Below, piece by piece: positions 1-7,725 of a stretch of 9,947 nucleotides of DNA. The notes below the pieces were generated by a model. The model had not been told where the DNA came from and did not search any database. It worked only from the letters and a program-made list of their open reading frames with translations. The first letter of the stretch is position 1; each line of letters begins with the position of its first letter. The DNA is from an uncultured Bacteroidales bacterium (GTDB taxonomy: Bacteria; Bacteroidota; Bacteroidia; Bacteroidales; UBA932): assembly GCA_946617545.1 (NCBI GenBank), contig CAMOKK010000039.1:1-9947 (forward strand), given 5' to 3'. Position numbers and translations under genes: made by a program.

Positions 1-566
1 TGGGAGTTCATGGTTTTGTCGGCATTGATGTCGTGGGCGCTCAGGGACATGTCTTCCAGCGGGGAGAAATCCCGCGAAAGGGCCTCCATGTAGCCGCCGT
101 TCTCCCGGTCGGCAAAATGGGTTTCCACCACCTGGTACAGGTTTACGGCGGCCTTGAGCACTTCGTCGTCCCGGGTCACTTTGTACAGCTCCGAGAGCCC
201 GTAGATGGCAAAGCCCTGGGCATAGAGCTGCTTTTTGTCGTCCAGACGCTCCCCTTCGGCCGATACGCTCCAATACACGCCGCCGTACTTGTGGTCACAG
301 AAATGCTCCAGGAACCAGTCGCGGGCGTGGACGGCCGCCACCAGGTACTGCGTGTCCTTCAGGGCCGCATAGGCCGCGGCGAAGCTCCAGATAAGCCGGG
401 CGTTCAGAATAACGCCCCGGGGCGCATCGTAAAGCACGGTTCCGCCGGCAGTCACTTCCCCGTAGAACCCGCCCCGCGGGTCTTTCAGTTTCAGCCAGTA
501 AGGCAGAATACAGGAAGTCAGGTTCTCCCTGACCTCCTGCATAAAAATGTCTGTTCTTGTGTCCAT
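1..566 (-). CDS. AGE-family mannobiose/cellobiose 2-epimerase, N-terminal 188 residues (3' end outside window)
   Basis: This reading frame was translated directly and stays open to the window edge, giving 188 complete codons. Family members interconvert glucose and mannose at the reducing end of beta-1,4 disaccharides, such as Man-Man to Man-Glc, in the cytosol. Family-typical stretches are GGFYGEV (residues 32-38), NARLIWSFAAAY (55-66, with R57 matching the conserved active-site Arg), KKQLYAQGFAIYGLSELY (111-128), and INADKTMNS (180-188) just before the first His cluster. The window stops inside the next codon (CA-), which is His in relatives. There is no signal peptide. The ATG shares one base with the GH3 stop (TGATG), so translation is probably coupled. 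Met9 is an alternative start. Together with the GH130 gene at the other end of the operon, mannobiose is the best substrate guess. Cellobiose, or the related N-acylglucosamine epimerases, cannot be excluded from this half. Confidence 0.9.
   Translation of the reverse strand, partial: MDTRTDIFMQEVRENLTSCILPYWLKLKDPRGGFYGEVTAGGTVLYDAPRGVILNARLIWSFAAAYAALKDTQYLVAAVHARDWFLEHFCDHKYGGVYWSVSAEGERLDDKKQLYAQGFAIYGLSELYKVTRDDEVLKAAVNLYQVVETHFADRENGGYMEALSRDFSPLEDMSLSAHDINADKTMNS
508..542 (-). promoter_or_regulatory. Predicted mRNA hairpin inside the start of the epimerase gene
   Basis: In the minus-strand transcript the arms AUGCAGGAGGUCAGG and CCUGACUUCCUGUAU can pair over 15 bp, including two G-U wobbles, around a GAGAA loop. 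The hairpin starts about 24 nt after the epimerase start codon. It encloses the in-frame AUG of Met9 and the purine-rich AGGAGG that follows it. No U-tract follows, so it does not look like an intrinsic terminator. It could tune translation or act as an mRNA processing or stability site. The pairing is seen in the sequence, but the function is a guess. Confidence 0.4.
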
Positions 567-2869
567 CAGATATTAGGCGTGTCCCAGATGTGGGTTTCGG
601 TGCAACTTAGCATGGCGCTCTGGCCGCCGCAGGAGAGGCGGAAATCGCCCTTCTCCAGGCGCCAGCGGCCGTCAGCCCCTACAAAGGCCAGGCGGGAAGC
701 GGGCAACTCGAAGTTCACCGTCACCGTCTGTCCGGGTTCGATGGAAACCTTCTCGAAGCCGCGCAGGCGCTTGACGTCCGGAATCAGGGAAGCCACCAAG
801 TCGGAGCTGTACAGGAGCACGGCTTCCTTGCCGGCACGCGTGCCGGTATTGGTCACGTCCACGGAGACTTTCAGCACATCGCCGGCCTTGAAATCGGCCT
901 GGGAGACCTTCAGCTTGCTGTAAGCGAAGCTGGTGTAGCTGAGGCCGAAGCCGAAGGGCCACTGCACGTCCATGACGGCGTCGTAGTTGTAGGAGCCTTC
1001 CATGGTCTCGCGGTGCTCGGACACCTTGTAGTCGTAGGTATGGAGGGCGTTGATGTGCTTGGAATAGGTGAAGGGCAGCTTGCCGGAGAAGTTCTCGTCA
1101 CCGGCGAGGAGTGCGGCCAGGGCGTCGCCGCCATAGTTGGAGGGCAGCATCACGTCCACCACGGCCTTTGCCAGCGGCTCAATGTCGCCGATAAGGCGGG
1201 GACGGCCTTCGTTCAGAATCAGGACAATGGGTTTTCCCGTAGCGGCCAGGCCTTTTACCAGGGCCTTCTGGTTGGCCGACAGGTTCAGGTCATCCATGTT
1301 GCCGGGCGTCTCGCAGTAGGAGTTCTCACCCACGCAGGCCACAATCACATCGGCCCCGCGGGCGGCGGCCACGGCCTTCCCCAGACCGGAGGCGTCTTCG
1401 GCCTGCCAGTCGTCGCCGGGGAGGTAGCTCACGCCGGGCTCGAAGCGCACCTTGCCCGGGAAACGGGCCTCCAGGGCCTCCAGGATGGTGTTGTACTGCG
1501 GGGCAAACTCATCGGCCGCTCCCTGCCAGCGGTAGCTCCAGCCGCCGTTGAGCGCGCGGAGGGAGTTGGCGTTGGGGCCGGTGACCAGGATGCGCTCGGT
1601 GCCCTTGAGGGGCAGGATGTTGTCTTCGTTCTTCAAAAGCACCTCGGACTCCACGGCAGCGGCATAGGATTCCCTGCCAAACTGCTCGGACGCAAATTCC
1701 GGATATTCCTTATCCCAGAGCGGGTTCTCGAACAGGCCCAGGCGCACTTTCAGGCGCAGCACGCGGCGGACGGCATCGTCCAAGCGGGCCTGGGAGATGC
1801 GGCCGTCCTTCACCAGGTCCACAATCACGTTGCAGCACTCAGGGTCATAGGGGTCCATAATCATGTCGATACCGGCGTTGATGCCCATGGCCACGGCCTC
1901 GTGCTTGTCGGCCGCCACATGGTCACGCTGGAAGAGGTTGTCAATGTCGGCCCAGTCCGTGACCAGCATGCCGTCCCAGCCCAGCTGCTCCTTCACCCAG
2001 CCGCTCAGCAGAATGGCGTTGGCGTGGGTGGGAATGCCGTTGATGGAGGCGGAGTTCACCATGGCGGTGAGGGCGCCGGCGCGGAAGCACTCCAGGAAGG
2101 GAGCGAAGAACTTCTCGCGGAGGTCGTTCTCGGCAATGATGGCCGGGGTGCGGTCCTTACCGGAAACCGGAACGCCGTAACCCATGAAGTGCTTGATGGA
2201 GACGGCGGCATTCTCCAGGCCGATATGATTGGGGTCGGAGCCCTGGATGGCCAGGGTTTCCTCGCGGGCCATCTCGGCCTGCAGGTAGGGATCTTCACCG
2301 AAGCTCTCCCAGATACGCGGCCAGCGGGGGTCGCGGCCCAGGTCCATCACCGGGGAGAACACCCACGGCACCTGGGCGGCACGGGTCTCATAAGCCATGG
2401 CACGGCCCATCAGGCGGGGATATTCCCGGTTGAAGGTGGCCGCCAGGTTTACTTCCTGCGGATAGAAAGAACCGTCCGTGAGGTACGTGGCACCGTGAAT
2501 CATGTCCAGGCCATAGATGCAGGGAATGCCGATGGCTTCCATGCTCTTTTCCTGAATCTGGCGCACCATGGCGGCCGTTTGCTCGCGCGAATGGGCGGCA
2601 TCGTGCATCACATTGAGGATGGAGCCCACCTTATACTGGCCGATAATCTTGTCCAGCTTGGCCGGGTCGATGGCCTCGCGGGTATCGTCTTCCAGTACGG
2701 AAATGTTAAGCTGGACCAGCTGGCCGGCCTTTTCTTCCAAGGTCATCCCCTTGAGGACTTGTTCCACTTGGGCTTCTACCGCCTTGTCTGTAGGGATTGC
2801 CTGACGCCCGTCGTTGGCGGAACAGGCGGCAAGAAGGGTTGCAGATAACATGATAGCAGTTTTATTCAT
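566..2869 (-). CDS. GH3 exo-beta-glucosidase, lipoprotein
   Basis: This 767-residue retaining glycosidase removes non-reducing beta-glucose from oligosaccharides such as xyloglucan- or glucomannan-derived fragments. Its sequence resembles the Bacteroides ovatus xyloglucan GH3 enzymes. Residues 1-16 form a lipoprotein signal with lipobox LAAC (C16). The following SAND lacks a strong acidic run, so a periplasm-facing position is inferred. The (beta/alpha)8 domain spans about 30-380, with KH at 226-227 and the nucleophile D305 in VTDWADI. The alpha/beta sandwich spans about 405-640, with the likely acid/base E520 in [12 protein letters not shown] fibronectin-III-like domain (about 655-755) ends the protein. 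Length is normal. The ATG overlaps the end of the GH2 gene by 8 nt (ATGAATAA), and the stop touches the epimerase start. GH3 also contains xylosidases, but the SYCETPGN signature favours glucosidase. Confidence 0.95.
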   Translation of the reverse strand: MNKTAIMLSATLLAACSANDGRQAIPTDKAVEAQVEQVLKGMTLEEKAGQLVQLNISVLEDDTREAIDPAKLDKIIGQYKVGSILNVMHDAAHSREQTAAMVRQIQEKSMEAIGIPCIYGLDMIHGATYLTDGSFYPQEVNLAATFNREYPRLMGRAMAYETRAAQVPWVFSPVMDLGRDPRWPRIWESFGEDPYLQAEMAREETLAIQGSDPNHIGLENAAVSIKHFMGYGVPVSGKDRTPAIIAENDLREKFFAPFLECFRAGALTAMVNSASINGIPTHANAILLSGWVKEQLGWDGMLVTDWADIDNLFQRDHVAADKHEAVAMGINAGIDMIMDPYDPECCNVIVDLVKDGRISQARLDDAVRRVLRLKVRLGLFENPLWDKEYPEFASEQFGRESYAAAVESEVLLKNEDNILPLKGTERILVTGPNANSLRALNGGWSYRWQGAADEFAPQYNTILEALEARFPGKVRFEPGVSYLPGDDWQAEDASGLGKAVAAARGADVIVACVGENSYCETPGNMDDLNLSANQKALVKGLAATGKPIVLILNEGRPRLIGDIEPLAKAVVDVMLPSNYGGDALAALLAGDENFSGKLPFTYSKHINALHTYDYKVSEHRETMEGSYNYDAVMDVQWPFGFGLSYTSFAYSKLKVSQADFKAGDVLKVSVDVTNTGTRAGKEAVLLYSSDLVASLIPDVKRLRGFEKVSIEPGQTVTVNFELPASRLAFVGADGRWRLEKGDFRLSCGGQSAMLSCTETHIWDTPNI
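831..846. repeat. 16-bp perfect palindrome within the GH3 gene
   Basis: CCGGCACGCGTGCCGG is its own reverse complement. It lies in the codons for the TGTRAG stretch of the fibronectin-III-like domain. It is probably a by-product of GC-rich codon choice, and no function is claimed. Confidence 0.3.
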
Positions 2870-4892
2870 ATAAAGTATTGATTGATAATTCTATGGATGG
2901 GGTAGGACCCTGAACCAGGAACTGCACCCGGCCGTTGAAGCTCTCCAAGGTGAAGGACCGGGCTCCGGCCTCCGGGCGTTCCTTCCCCCGGAAGGCGCTG
3001 TCGCCGTTTCCGCCGCCCAGGATGCGGCCGTCCGTGACCAAAGTAACAGGCACGCAGGCGGTGGGAACAAAGCGGCCCTTGGCATCTACCACGGCCACAT
3101 TCACCACCGTCAGGTCTCCTATCCGCTCTTTCTCCACCTGCAAGGCGGCGGGGGCGGAAGCCGTGGCCACCGTTTCCGTAAGCACCAGCTTGCCGTTCTT
3201 ATATCCCTTGGCCACCACCTTTCCGGGCCGATAAACCGCCTTCCATTCCAGATAGCCGTAGCGGGGCATCTTCTTGCGGCCCAGGGTTTTTCCGTTGACG
3301 CTCAGCGCCACTTCGTCACAATTGCCATAAACCCAGACGGGAATGGTTTCCCCCTCATGGCCTTCCAGGTTCCAGTGCGGCAGAATGTGGAGCACGGGCT
3401 CGTCGGTCCACCAGGATTTCACGTACCAAGCCTCGTCCTTGGGGAAGCCGCAGTAGTCCAGAATGCCGAACTGGGAGCCCGTGGCGGGCCATACAAGCGG
3501 GTCCGGCTCTCCGCGGTAGTCAAAACCGGTCCAGTAGAAGAAACCGGCCAGCCAGGGCCTCCGGGCATAGAATTCCATGCCCCGGCCGATACAGTTGTAC
3601 AGGCTGTCCCGTCCCTGGGGACGCCGGTTGATGGCAGGCATCCGGCCTTCCTGCGGGAAATACACCCCGCGGGTGCCGCAGCCGGTGGTTTCCTCCGTTC
3701 CCACAGCAATCCGCTGCGGGAAGTTCCGCCGATGCTCGTCTATGGGATTCTGGAGGATGTAATTGTATCCGGCCACATCGGCCCCCTTGACAATCTCAGG
3801 ACCGCTGCTGGTGGCCACCACCACCGGGCGGGTGGCATCCAGGCCGTGAACAAACTCCGTCATGGCGGCGGCGATGGCCCTGCCCTTGTCCGTCCATTCT
3901 ATCCCCCACTCCTCGTTGCCGATGCCCCAAAGGATAATGCAGGGATGGTGTTTGTCGCGCTCTATCATGCGCCGGAGCGGTTCCAGCTGGGCCGGGTTCA
4001 CGCCCATCAGGCGCGTTTCCTCCACCACGTACATGCCCAAGGAGTCGCAAATATCCAGGAAAGCCTCGGAGAAGGGATTGTGGGCGGTGCGGATGGCATT
4101 GACGCCCAGTGCCTGTAGCTGTTTGATTTTCCACACCCAAAGGGCATCCGGGATGGCCACACCCACACCGGCATGGTCCTGATGCAGGTTCACGCCCTTC
4201 AGCTGGATTCTTTTTCCGTCAATGAGGATGCCCTCCTGAGGCGAAGTGCTTATCACGCGCGAAGGCATGGGTTTGGGCTCTTTCTCCCCTATCTGCAGCC
4301 ATACATGTCGATAAATGCCGGCCCCTTCGTAGAACCAGCCTTCCTCCACGGAAGCGTCGGCCCGGACGGTGAGGATATTTTCTCCCCCGTAGTTCAGGTA
4401 TTCCGTCACCGCATATTCCTGCGGGGCGTAGCCGCTCTTTTCTCCGCCCAGCCAGAAGCCGTTGAGCCAGATGTCGGCATCGTGAAAAATGCCGTCAAAC
4501 TGCACCCGGACGGGTTTTCCGGCGGCATCGGCCGGGAGGGTGAAGCGCTTGCGGTACCAGCCCGCGGAGTGCTGGGGATAGCGCCAGCCCACGGTCTTGT
4601 AGCCGTGGCTCTTGCTGGCCTGAGGGGCGAAGGGAAGGTCCGGCACCCAGTCGTGCGGAAGGTCCACCGCCTGCCAGGCGCTGTCGTCAAAATTCATGGC
4701 ATAAGGCCCCGTATTGTGGATGGAAGCCGCCTTGGTGCGGTAGGTGAAGTACTCCGTTCCCCGGCCGAAATCGGCCTCATGGGAAGAGGCGTCCCCCAGG
4801 GAGAAACGCCAGCCCTTGTCCAAGGATATGCGCTGGGCCGCCGCCGCCAAAGACAGCAGCAGAAGGAGCCCTATGAGAGAAAGCCTTTTCAC
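2862..4892 (-). CDS. GH2 beta-galactosidase-like enzyme lacking the usual second (Ig-like) domain
   Basis: This is a 676-residue retaining glycosidase, probably removing terminal beta-galactose from hemicellulose oligosaccharides. The start is GTG at 4892-4890, within a 4-nt GTGA overlap with the GH31 stop. It gives a classic signal peptide (MKRLSL, hydrophobic core, AAAAQ, cleavage near residue 19), so the enzyme is inferred to be periplasmic. The jelly-roll sugar-binding domain covers about 25-200 and ends at GIYRHVWLQ. The TIM barrel starts at about 221 ([20 protein letters not shown]). It carries acid/base E327 in GIGNEEW and likely nucleophile E400 in [12 protein letters not shown]4982-like beta domain (about 500-575) and a C-terminal Ig-like domain (about 585-675) follow. 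Only about 20 residues join domain 1 to the barrel, where relatives carry an Ig-like domain of roughly 100, so the protein is shorter than the usual 780-830. GH2 members with other specificities, such as beta-glucuronidase or mannosidase, are less likely. Confidence 0.92.
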   Translation of the reverse strand: MKRLSLIGLLLLLSLAAAAQRISLDKGWRFSLGDASSHEADFGRGTEYFTYRTKAASIHNTGPYAMNFDDSAWQAVDLPHDWVPDLPFAPQASKSHGYKTVGWRYPQHSAGWYRKRFTLPADAAGKPVRVQFDGIFHDADIWLNGFWLGGEKSGYAPQEYAVTEYLNYGGENILTVRADASVEEGWFYEGAGIYRHVWLQIGEKEPKPMPSRVISTSPQEGILIDGKRIQLKGVNLHQDHAGVGVAIPDALWVWKIKQLQALGVNAIRTAHNPFSEAFLDICDSLGMYVVEETRLMGVNPAQLEPLRRMIERDKHHPCIILWGIGNEEWGIEWTDKGRAIAAAMTEFVHGLDATRPVVVATSSGPEIVKGADVAGYNYILQNPIDEHRRNFPQRIAVGTEETTGCGTRGVYFPQEGRMPAINRRPQGRDSLYNCIGRGMEFYARRPWLAGFFYWTGFDYRGEPDPLVWPATGSQFGILDYCGFPKDEAWYVKSWWTDEPVLHILPHWNLEGHEGETIPVWVYGNCDEVALSVNGKTLGRKKMPRYGYLEWKAVYRPGKVVAKGYKNGKLVLTETVATASAPAALQVEKERIGDLTVVNVAVVDAKGRFVPTACVPVTLVTDGRILGGGNGDSAFRGKERPEAGARSFTLESFNGRVQFLVQGPTPSIELSINTLYE

Positions 4893-7633
4893 TGTCCCAA
4901 AGTGAGCATTTTTCCGTCGTAAGGCACGCAGACCGCATTCGCGCCGTCGGGGTCGAAGGGAGCGGGATTCTGCGGGTCAATCACCTGCACGCAAATCACG
5001 CGCGAGCGGTGCATGCCCGGGAAAGAACCTTCCCGCGGGCCGATGGTGAGGATGCGCCCCTCATCGTTCCAACGCAGTTCAATGGTGCTGTACGCACCCT
5101 TTTCATAATCGTAGCTAAGTCCGTCGTCCTCATAGAGGGTGAAGCGGGCATCGGCCCCGGCATAGACCAGAATAAGCAGTTTGCCGTCCGTTTCCTGGCT
5201 GCTCCACTCGATGGCGGGACCCACGGGAACAATGCTGCCGGCACGGACATACAGGGGCATGCGCTCGTAAGGCGCCGCTACGGTGCGGCTCTGCCCGCCC
5301 TTCAGGTATTCGCCGGTATAGAAGTCGTACCAGCCGCCTTCCGGGAAATAGACTTCCCGGCTGCGGGCCTTGTATTCCGACACCGGGCAGGGCATGAGGG
5401 CCGGGCCCAGCATCCACTGGTCGGAAAGGTCGCGCACGGCAGGGTCTTCGGGATAATCCATCGGCAAGCCGCGCATCATGGTGGCATCGTCAAAATGCAC
5501 GGCCGCGGCCAGGGAATACAGATAAGGCATGAGCCTGTAGCGCAGCTGCATGTACCACAAGATACTGTTATAGGCCGGGGAGCCCTCCGGGGCAATGTTC
5601 CAGAGCTCCCGGCGGGGCCACTGGCCGTGGGTGCGGAACAGCGGCACAAAGCTGCCGAACTGGTGCCAGCGGGTCTGGAGCTCCTGCCACTCATCGGCAT
5701 TTGCCGCATCGTAGAACTTGCTCATCACGGAGAAGCCGCCAATGTCCATGCCCCAGAACGGGATGCCGCTCATGGAATAGTTGAGGCCGGCGGCCATCTG
5801 CATGCGCATGTCCGTCCAGGATGTGCCGATGTCTCCGCTCCAGGAAGCGGTGGAATAGCGCTGCAAGCCGGCAAAGCCGTTGCGGGTAAGGAGGAAAACG
5901 CGCCGGTCCGGATTCACGCTGCGCTGGCCTTCATAGATGGCCCGGGCGTTCACGAGGGCATAGGCGTTCAGGTATTCGGTACTGCTGCCCAGGGCATTGG
6001 GCGTAAGCAGCCACTTGAAATAGTCCATGGGCAGACAGTCGCGCAGGTTGGGTTCGCTGGCATCCATCCACCAGGCGTCTATCTTCTGCCCGAACTTGCT
6101 GTAAAGGCTCTCGTCCATCTGGCGCCAGAACATCTTCCGGCCGCCTTCCGCATAGGCATCGTAAAAGCTCTGGGTGTGTCCCAGCCAATCCTTGAGGCTG
6201 TCTTCCTCGGCATGGGTATAGGCATAACCGGCCGCCTTCAGCTCTTTATAATGCTCCGTATTGGTGTAGAACTTGGGCCAGACGGAAATCATGAAGCGGC
6301 CGTTCAGGGCGTGTACGCTGTCCAGCATGGCCTCCGGATCGGGATAGCGCTCCGGGTCAAAGGCATGGCTGCCCCATTGGTCGTCTTTCCAGTACTGCCA
6401 GTCCTGCACGATATTGTCTACGGGAATATGGCGGCGGCGGAATTCCGCCAGGGTGCCCACCAGGTCTTCCTGGGTGGAATAACGCTCGCGGCTCTGCCAG
6501 AAGCCCAGGGCCCAGGCAGGCATCACCTGCGCCTTGCCCGTGAGCTGCCGGTAGTCCTTGATGACGCCGTCATAATCGTCGGCCACCATGAAATAATAGT
6601 CCAGCTGGGGCTCAAACTCGCTCCAGAAGGTGAGGCGGTCTGTCACGGCATTCGCAGGCAGCACCCGCAGGCCGATATAAGACACATCCCCGTCCGGCTC
6701 CCATTCCACCCTGAGCGGCGTAGGGACGCCTGCCTCCAGATGGACCACATATTTGTAACTGTTGGGGTTCCAGGCCGGACGCCAACGACGGCTCATCGTC
6801 TCTTTCCCGCCTATCTCCGTACGCTGGAAACCGGCATAATACTGGATAAAATGATAGTCTCCCGTTTCGCGGGCGGTTATGGTTCCCTCATAGACCACCT
6901 GGGCCCCGCTCAGCTTGATGTCCGGCAAATTCCGGATGGCCCACTCGTTTTCATAGAAGAGACTGTCTTCCTTCTGGGAGAGGACGGAGCCGTCGGCCTG
7001 GATGTAAGTGCCCGTGAGGGACAGGTCAAAAACCTCTCCCAGCTGCCTGTACGGCTGGTCTGTACCCCAGCGGCTCAGGGAATAGGCGTCAAAGAGCAAG
7101 CCGTATCCCTTGTTGGAGACCACCACCGGAACGCTGATTTTGGTATTGTACTGGTACAGCTCTTCCTGTCGGCCCTTGTGGTTGAACTCCCCCGCCTGAT
7201 GCTGTCCCAGGCCATAAAACGCCTCGTCCTCGGAGGAAGCAAAGCTGGCCGTGGTGCTCCAGGCCTTCTTGCCCTCCACTTCGATGGGGGCAAAGGCCGA
7301 ACGGCCGTCAACTGCCAGGGGTGTTCCGTCGGGCCGATAAAAGTTCACGCTGCCATCGGCCTTCAGAACCTCCACCTTCAGGACAGCGGTTTCCAACACC
7401 ACCTTGTCGGAAAGCTTCTGCACCTTGAAATCCTTGCATCCGGCCTGCGGGAGTACGGCAAGGCTCTGACGGTCCTGAAACTTTCCGTCCGGCGAAGCGC
7501 TCACACGGACAATCTCCGGACTTACCACCTGCAGGCGAAGGGTGCCGGCCTCCGTCTTTACCAGAACCTGATTCTTGGGGCTGCAGGCACAAAGGCAGAG
7601 GGCCGCAAGAAGCGCGTGGAATGCAACTCTCAT
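4889..7633 (-). CDS. GH31 alpha-xylosidase-like lipoprotein with PA14-like insert
   Basis: This 914-residue retaining alpha-glycosidase most likely removes non-reducing alpha-1,6-xylose from xyloglucan oligosaccharides. Residues 1-17 form a lipoprotein signal (lipobox LCAC, C17). The sequence after it, SPKNQ, has no acidic export run, suggesting the periplasmic face. The N-terminal beta-sandwich spans about 20-205 and contains EAFYGLGQH. A PA14-like insert at about 207-330 (YEGTITARETGDYHFI) is typical of bacterial xyloglucan GH31 enzymes and interrupts it. The barrel starts near 370 (WALGFWQSRERY) and has NIVQDWQYW (407-415), nucleophile D524 in WWMDASEPN and acid/base D601 in SWSGDIGTSW. 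A DUF5110-type beta domain lies at about 818-885. Length is normal for a PA14-bearing member. This is the only gene here with a real leader (92 nt). An alpha-glucosidase or alpha-galactosidase activity is possible, because GH31 is polyspecific. Confidence 0.94.
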   Translation of the reverse strand: MRVAFHALLAALCLCACSPKNQVLVKTEAGTLRLQVVSPEIVRVSASPDGKFQDRQSLAVLPQAGCKDFKVQKLSDKVVLETAVLKVEVLKADGSVNFYRPDGTPLAVDGRSAFAPIEVEGKKAWSTTASFASSEDEAFYGLGQHQAGEFNHKGRQEELYQYNTKISVPVVVSNKGYGLLFDAYSLSRWGTDQPYRQLGEVFDLSLTGTYIQADGSVLSQKEDSLFYENEWAIRNLPDIKLSGAQVVYEGTITARETGDYHFIQYYAGFQRTEIGGKETMSRRWRPAWNPNSYKYVVHLEAGVPTPLRVEWEPDGDVSYIGLRVLPANAVTDRLTFWSEFEPQLDYYFMVADDYDGVIKDYRQLTGKAQVMPAWALGFWQSRERYSTQEDLVGTLAEFRRRHIPVDNIVQDWQYWKDDQWGSHAFDPERYPDPEAMLDSVHALNGRFMISVWPKFYTNTEHYKELKAAGYAYTHAEEDSLKDWLGHTQSFYDAYAEGGRKMFWRQMDESLYSKFGQKIDAWWMDASEPNLRDCLPMDYFKWLLTPNALGSSTEYLNAYALVNARAIYEGQRSVNPDRRVFLLTRNGFAGLQRYSTASWSGDIGTSWTDMRMQMAAGLNYSMSGIPFWGMDIGGFSVMSKFYDAANADEWQELQTRWHQFGSFVPLFRTHGQWPRRELWNIAPEGSPAYNSILWYMQLRYRLMPYLYSLAAAVHFDDATMMRGLPMDYPEDPAVRDLSDQWMLGPALMPCPVSEYKARSREVYFPEGGWYDFYTGEYLKGGQSRTVAAPYERMPLYVRAGSIVPVGPAIEWSSQETDGKLLILVYAGADARFTLYEDDGLSYDYEKGAYSTIELRWNDEGRILTIGPREGSFPGMHRSRVICVQVIDPQNPAPFDPDGANAVCVPYDGKMLTLGQ

Positions 7634-7658
7634 AGTATCAATAACTTCTCATTTTTCT

Positions 7659-7677
7659 CCTCGGAATTTTTCCGAGG
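7659..7677 (-). promoter_or_regulatory. Hairpin in the GH31 5' leader
   Basis: CCTCGGAA (7659-7666) and TTCCGAGG (7670-7677) form a perfect 8-bp inverted repeat with a 3-nt loop. On the transcribed strand it is followed by AGAAAAATGAG, not a T-run, so it is unlikely to be an intrinsic terminator. Its 3' arm contains half of the GAGGAG purine element at 7657-7662. It sits 26 nt upstream of the GH31 start in the operon's only sizeable intergenic gap. A role in mRNA processing, stability or translation control is inferred. Confidence 0.45.
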
Positions 7678-7690
7678 TTGATTTCCATAA

Positions 7691-7698
7691 TAAATTTA
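7691..7698 (-). promoter_or_regulatory. Weak candidate Bacteroidota -7 box upstream of GH31
   Basis: On the minus strand the sequence reads TAAATTTA inside the AT-rich TATAAATTTATTATGG. It matches the Bacteroidota -7 consensus TAnnTTTG except at the last base. It is about 58 nt from the GH31 start. I see no TTTG/TTG -33 element at the expected distance, so an internal promoter is only a possibility. Confidence 0.15.
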
Positions 7699-7725
7699 TA
7701 GCCAGTCACTTCCATTCCACGGCCA

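Larger units (their letters stand above)
7638..7715 (-). other. Short ORF in the GH31 leader (25 codons), coding status uncertain
   Basis: An ATG at 7715-7713 opens a 25-codon frame ending in TGA at 7640-7638, four bases before the GH31 ATG. The product would start MEVTGYKF and end PRRKMRSY. It spans the leader hairpin. An internal ATG at 7652-7650, five codons from the stop including the stop itself, lies 4-5 nt behind a GAGGAG element. This could be a coupling leader ORF or pure chance, and I recognise no homologue. Confidence 0.12.

Noticed and set aside
33..923. 296-codon open frame on the plus strand
   Set aside because: It lies antisense to the epimerase start and the GH3 end, both of which have clear family motifs, and its own product shows none.
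1013..2848. 611-codon open frame on the plus strand opposite GH3
   Set aside because: It is a low-complexity His/Gly/Val-rich translation typical of a GC-rich antisense frame, and it lies within a complete GH3 gene.
4871..4892. Frameshift or missing ATG at the start of the GH2 gene
   Set aside because: A GTG start in a GTGA overlap gives a textbook Lys-Arg signal peptide, so nothing is broken.
7659..7677. Rho-independent terminator between the esterase and GH31
   Set aside because: The stem is followed by AGAAAAATGAG on the transcribed strand, with no U-tract. On the other strand there is no gene to terminate and no clean T-run.
5009..7681. 890-codon open frame on the plus strand opposite GH31
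   Set aside because: The minus strand carries a full GH31 enzyme with catalytic residues and domain order intact. The antisense product shows no recognisable domain and is explained by high GC at third codon positions suppressing antisense stops.
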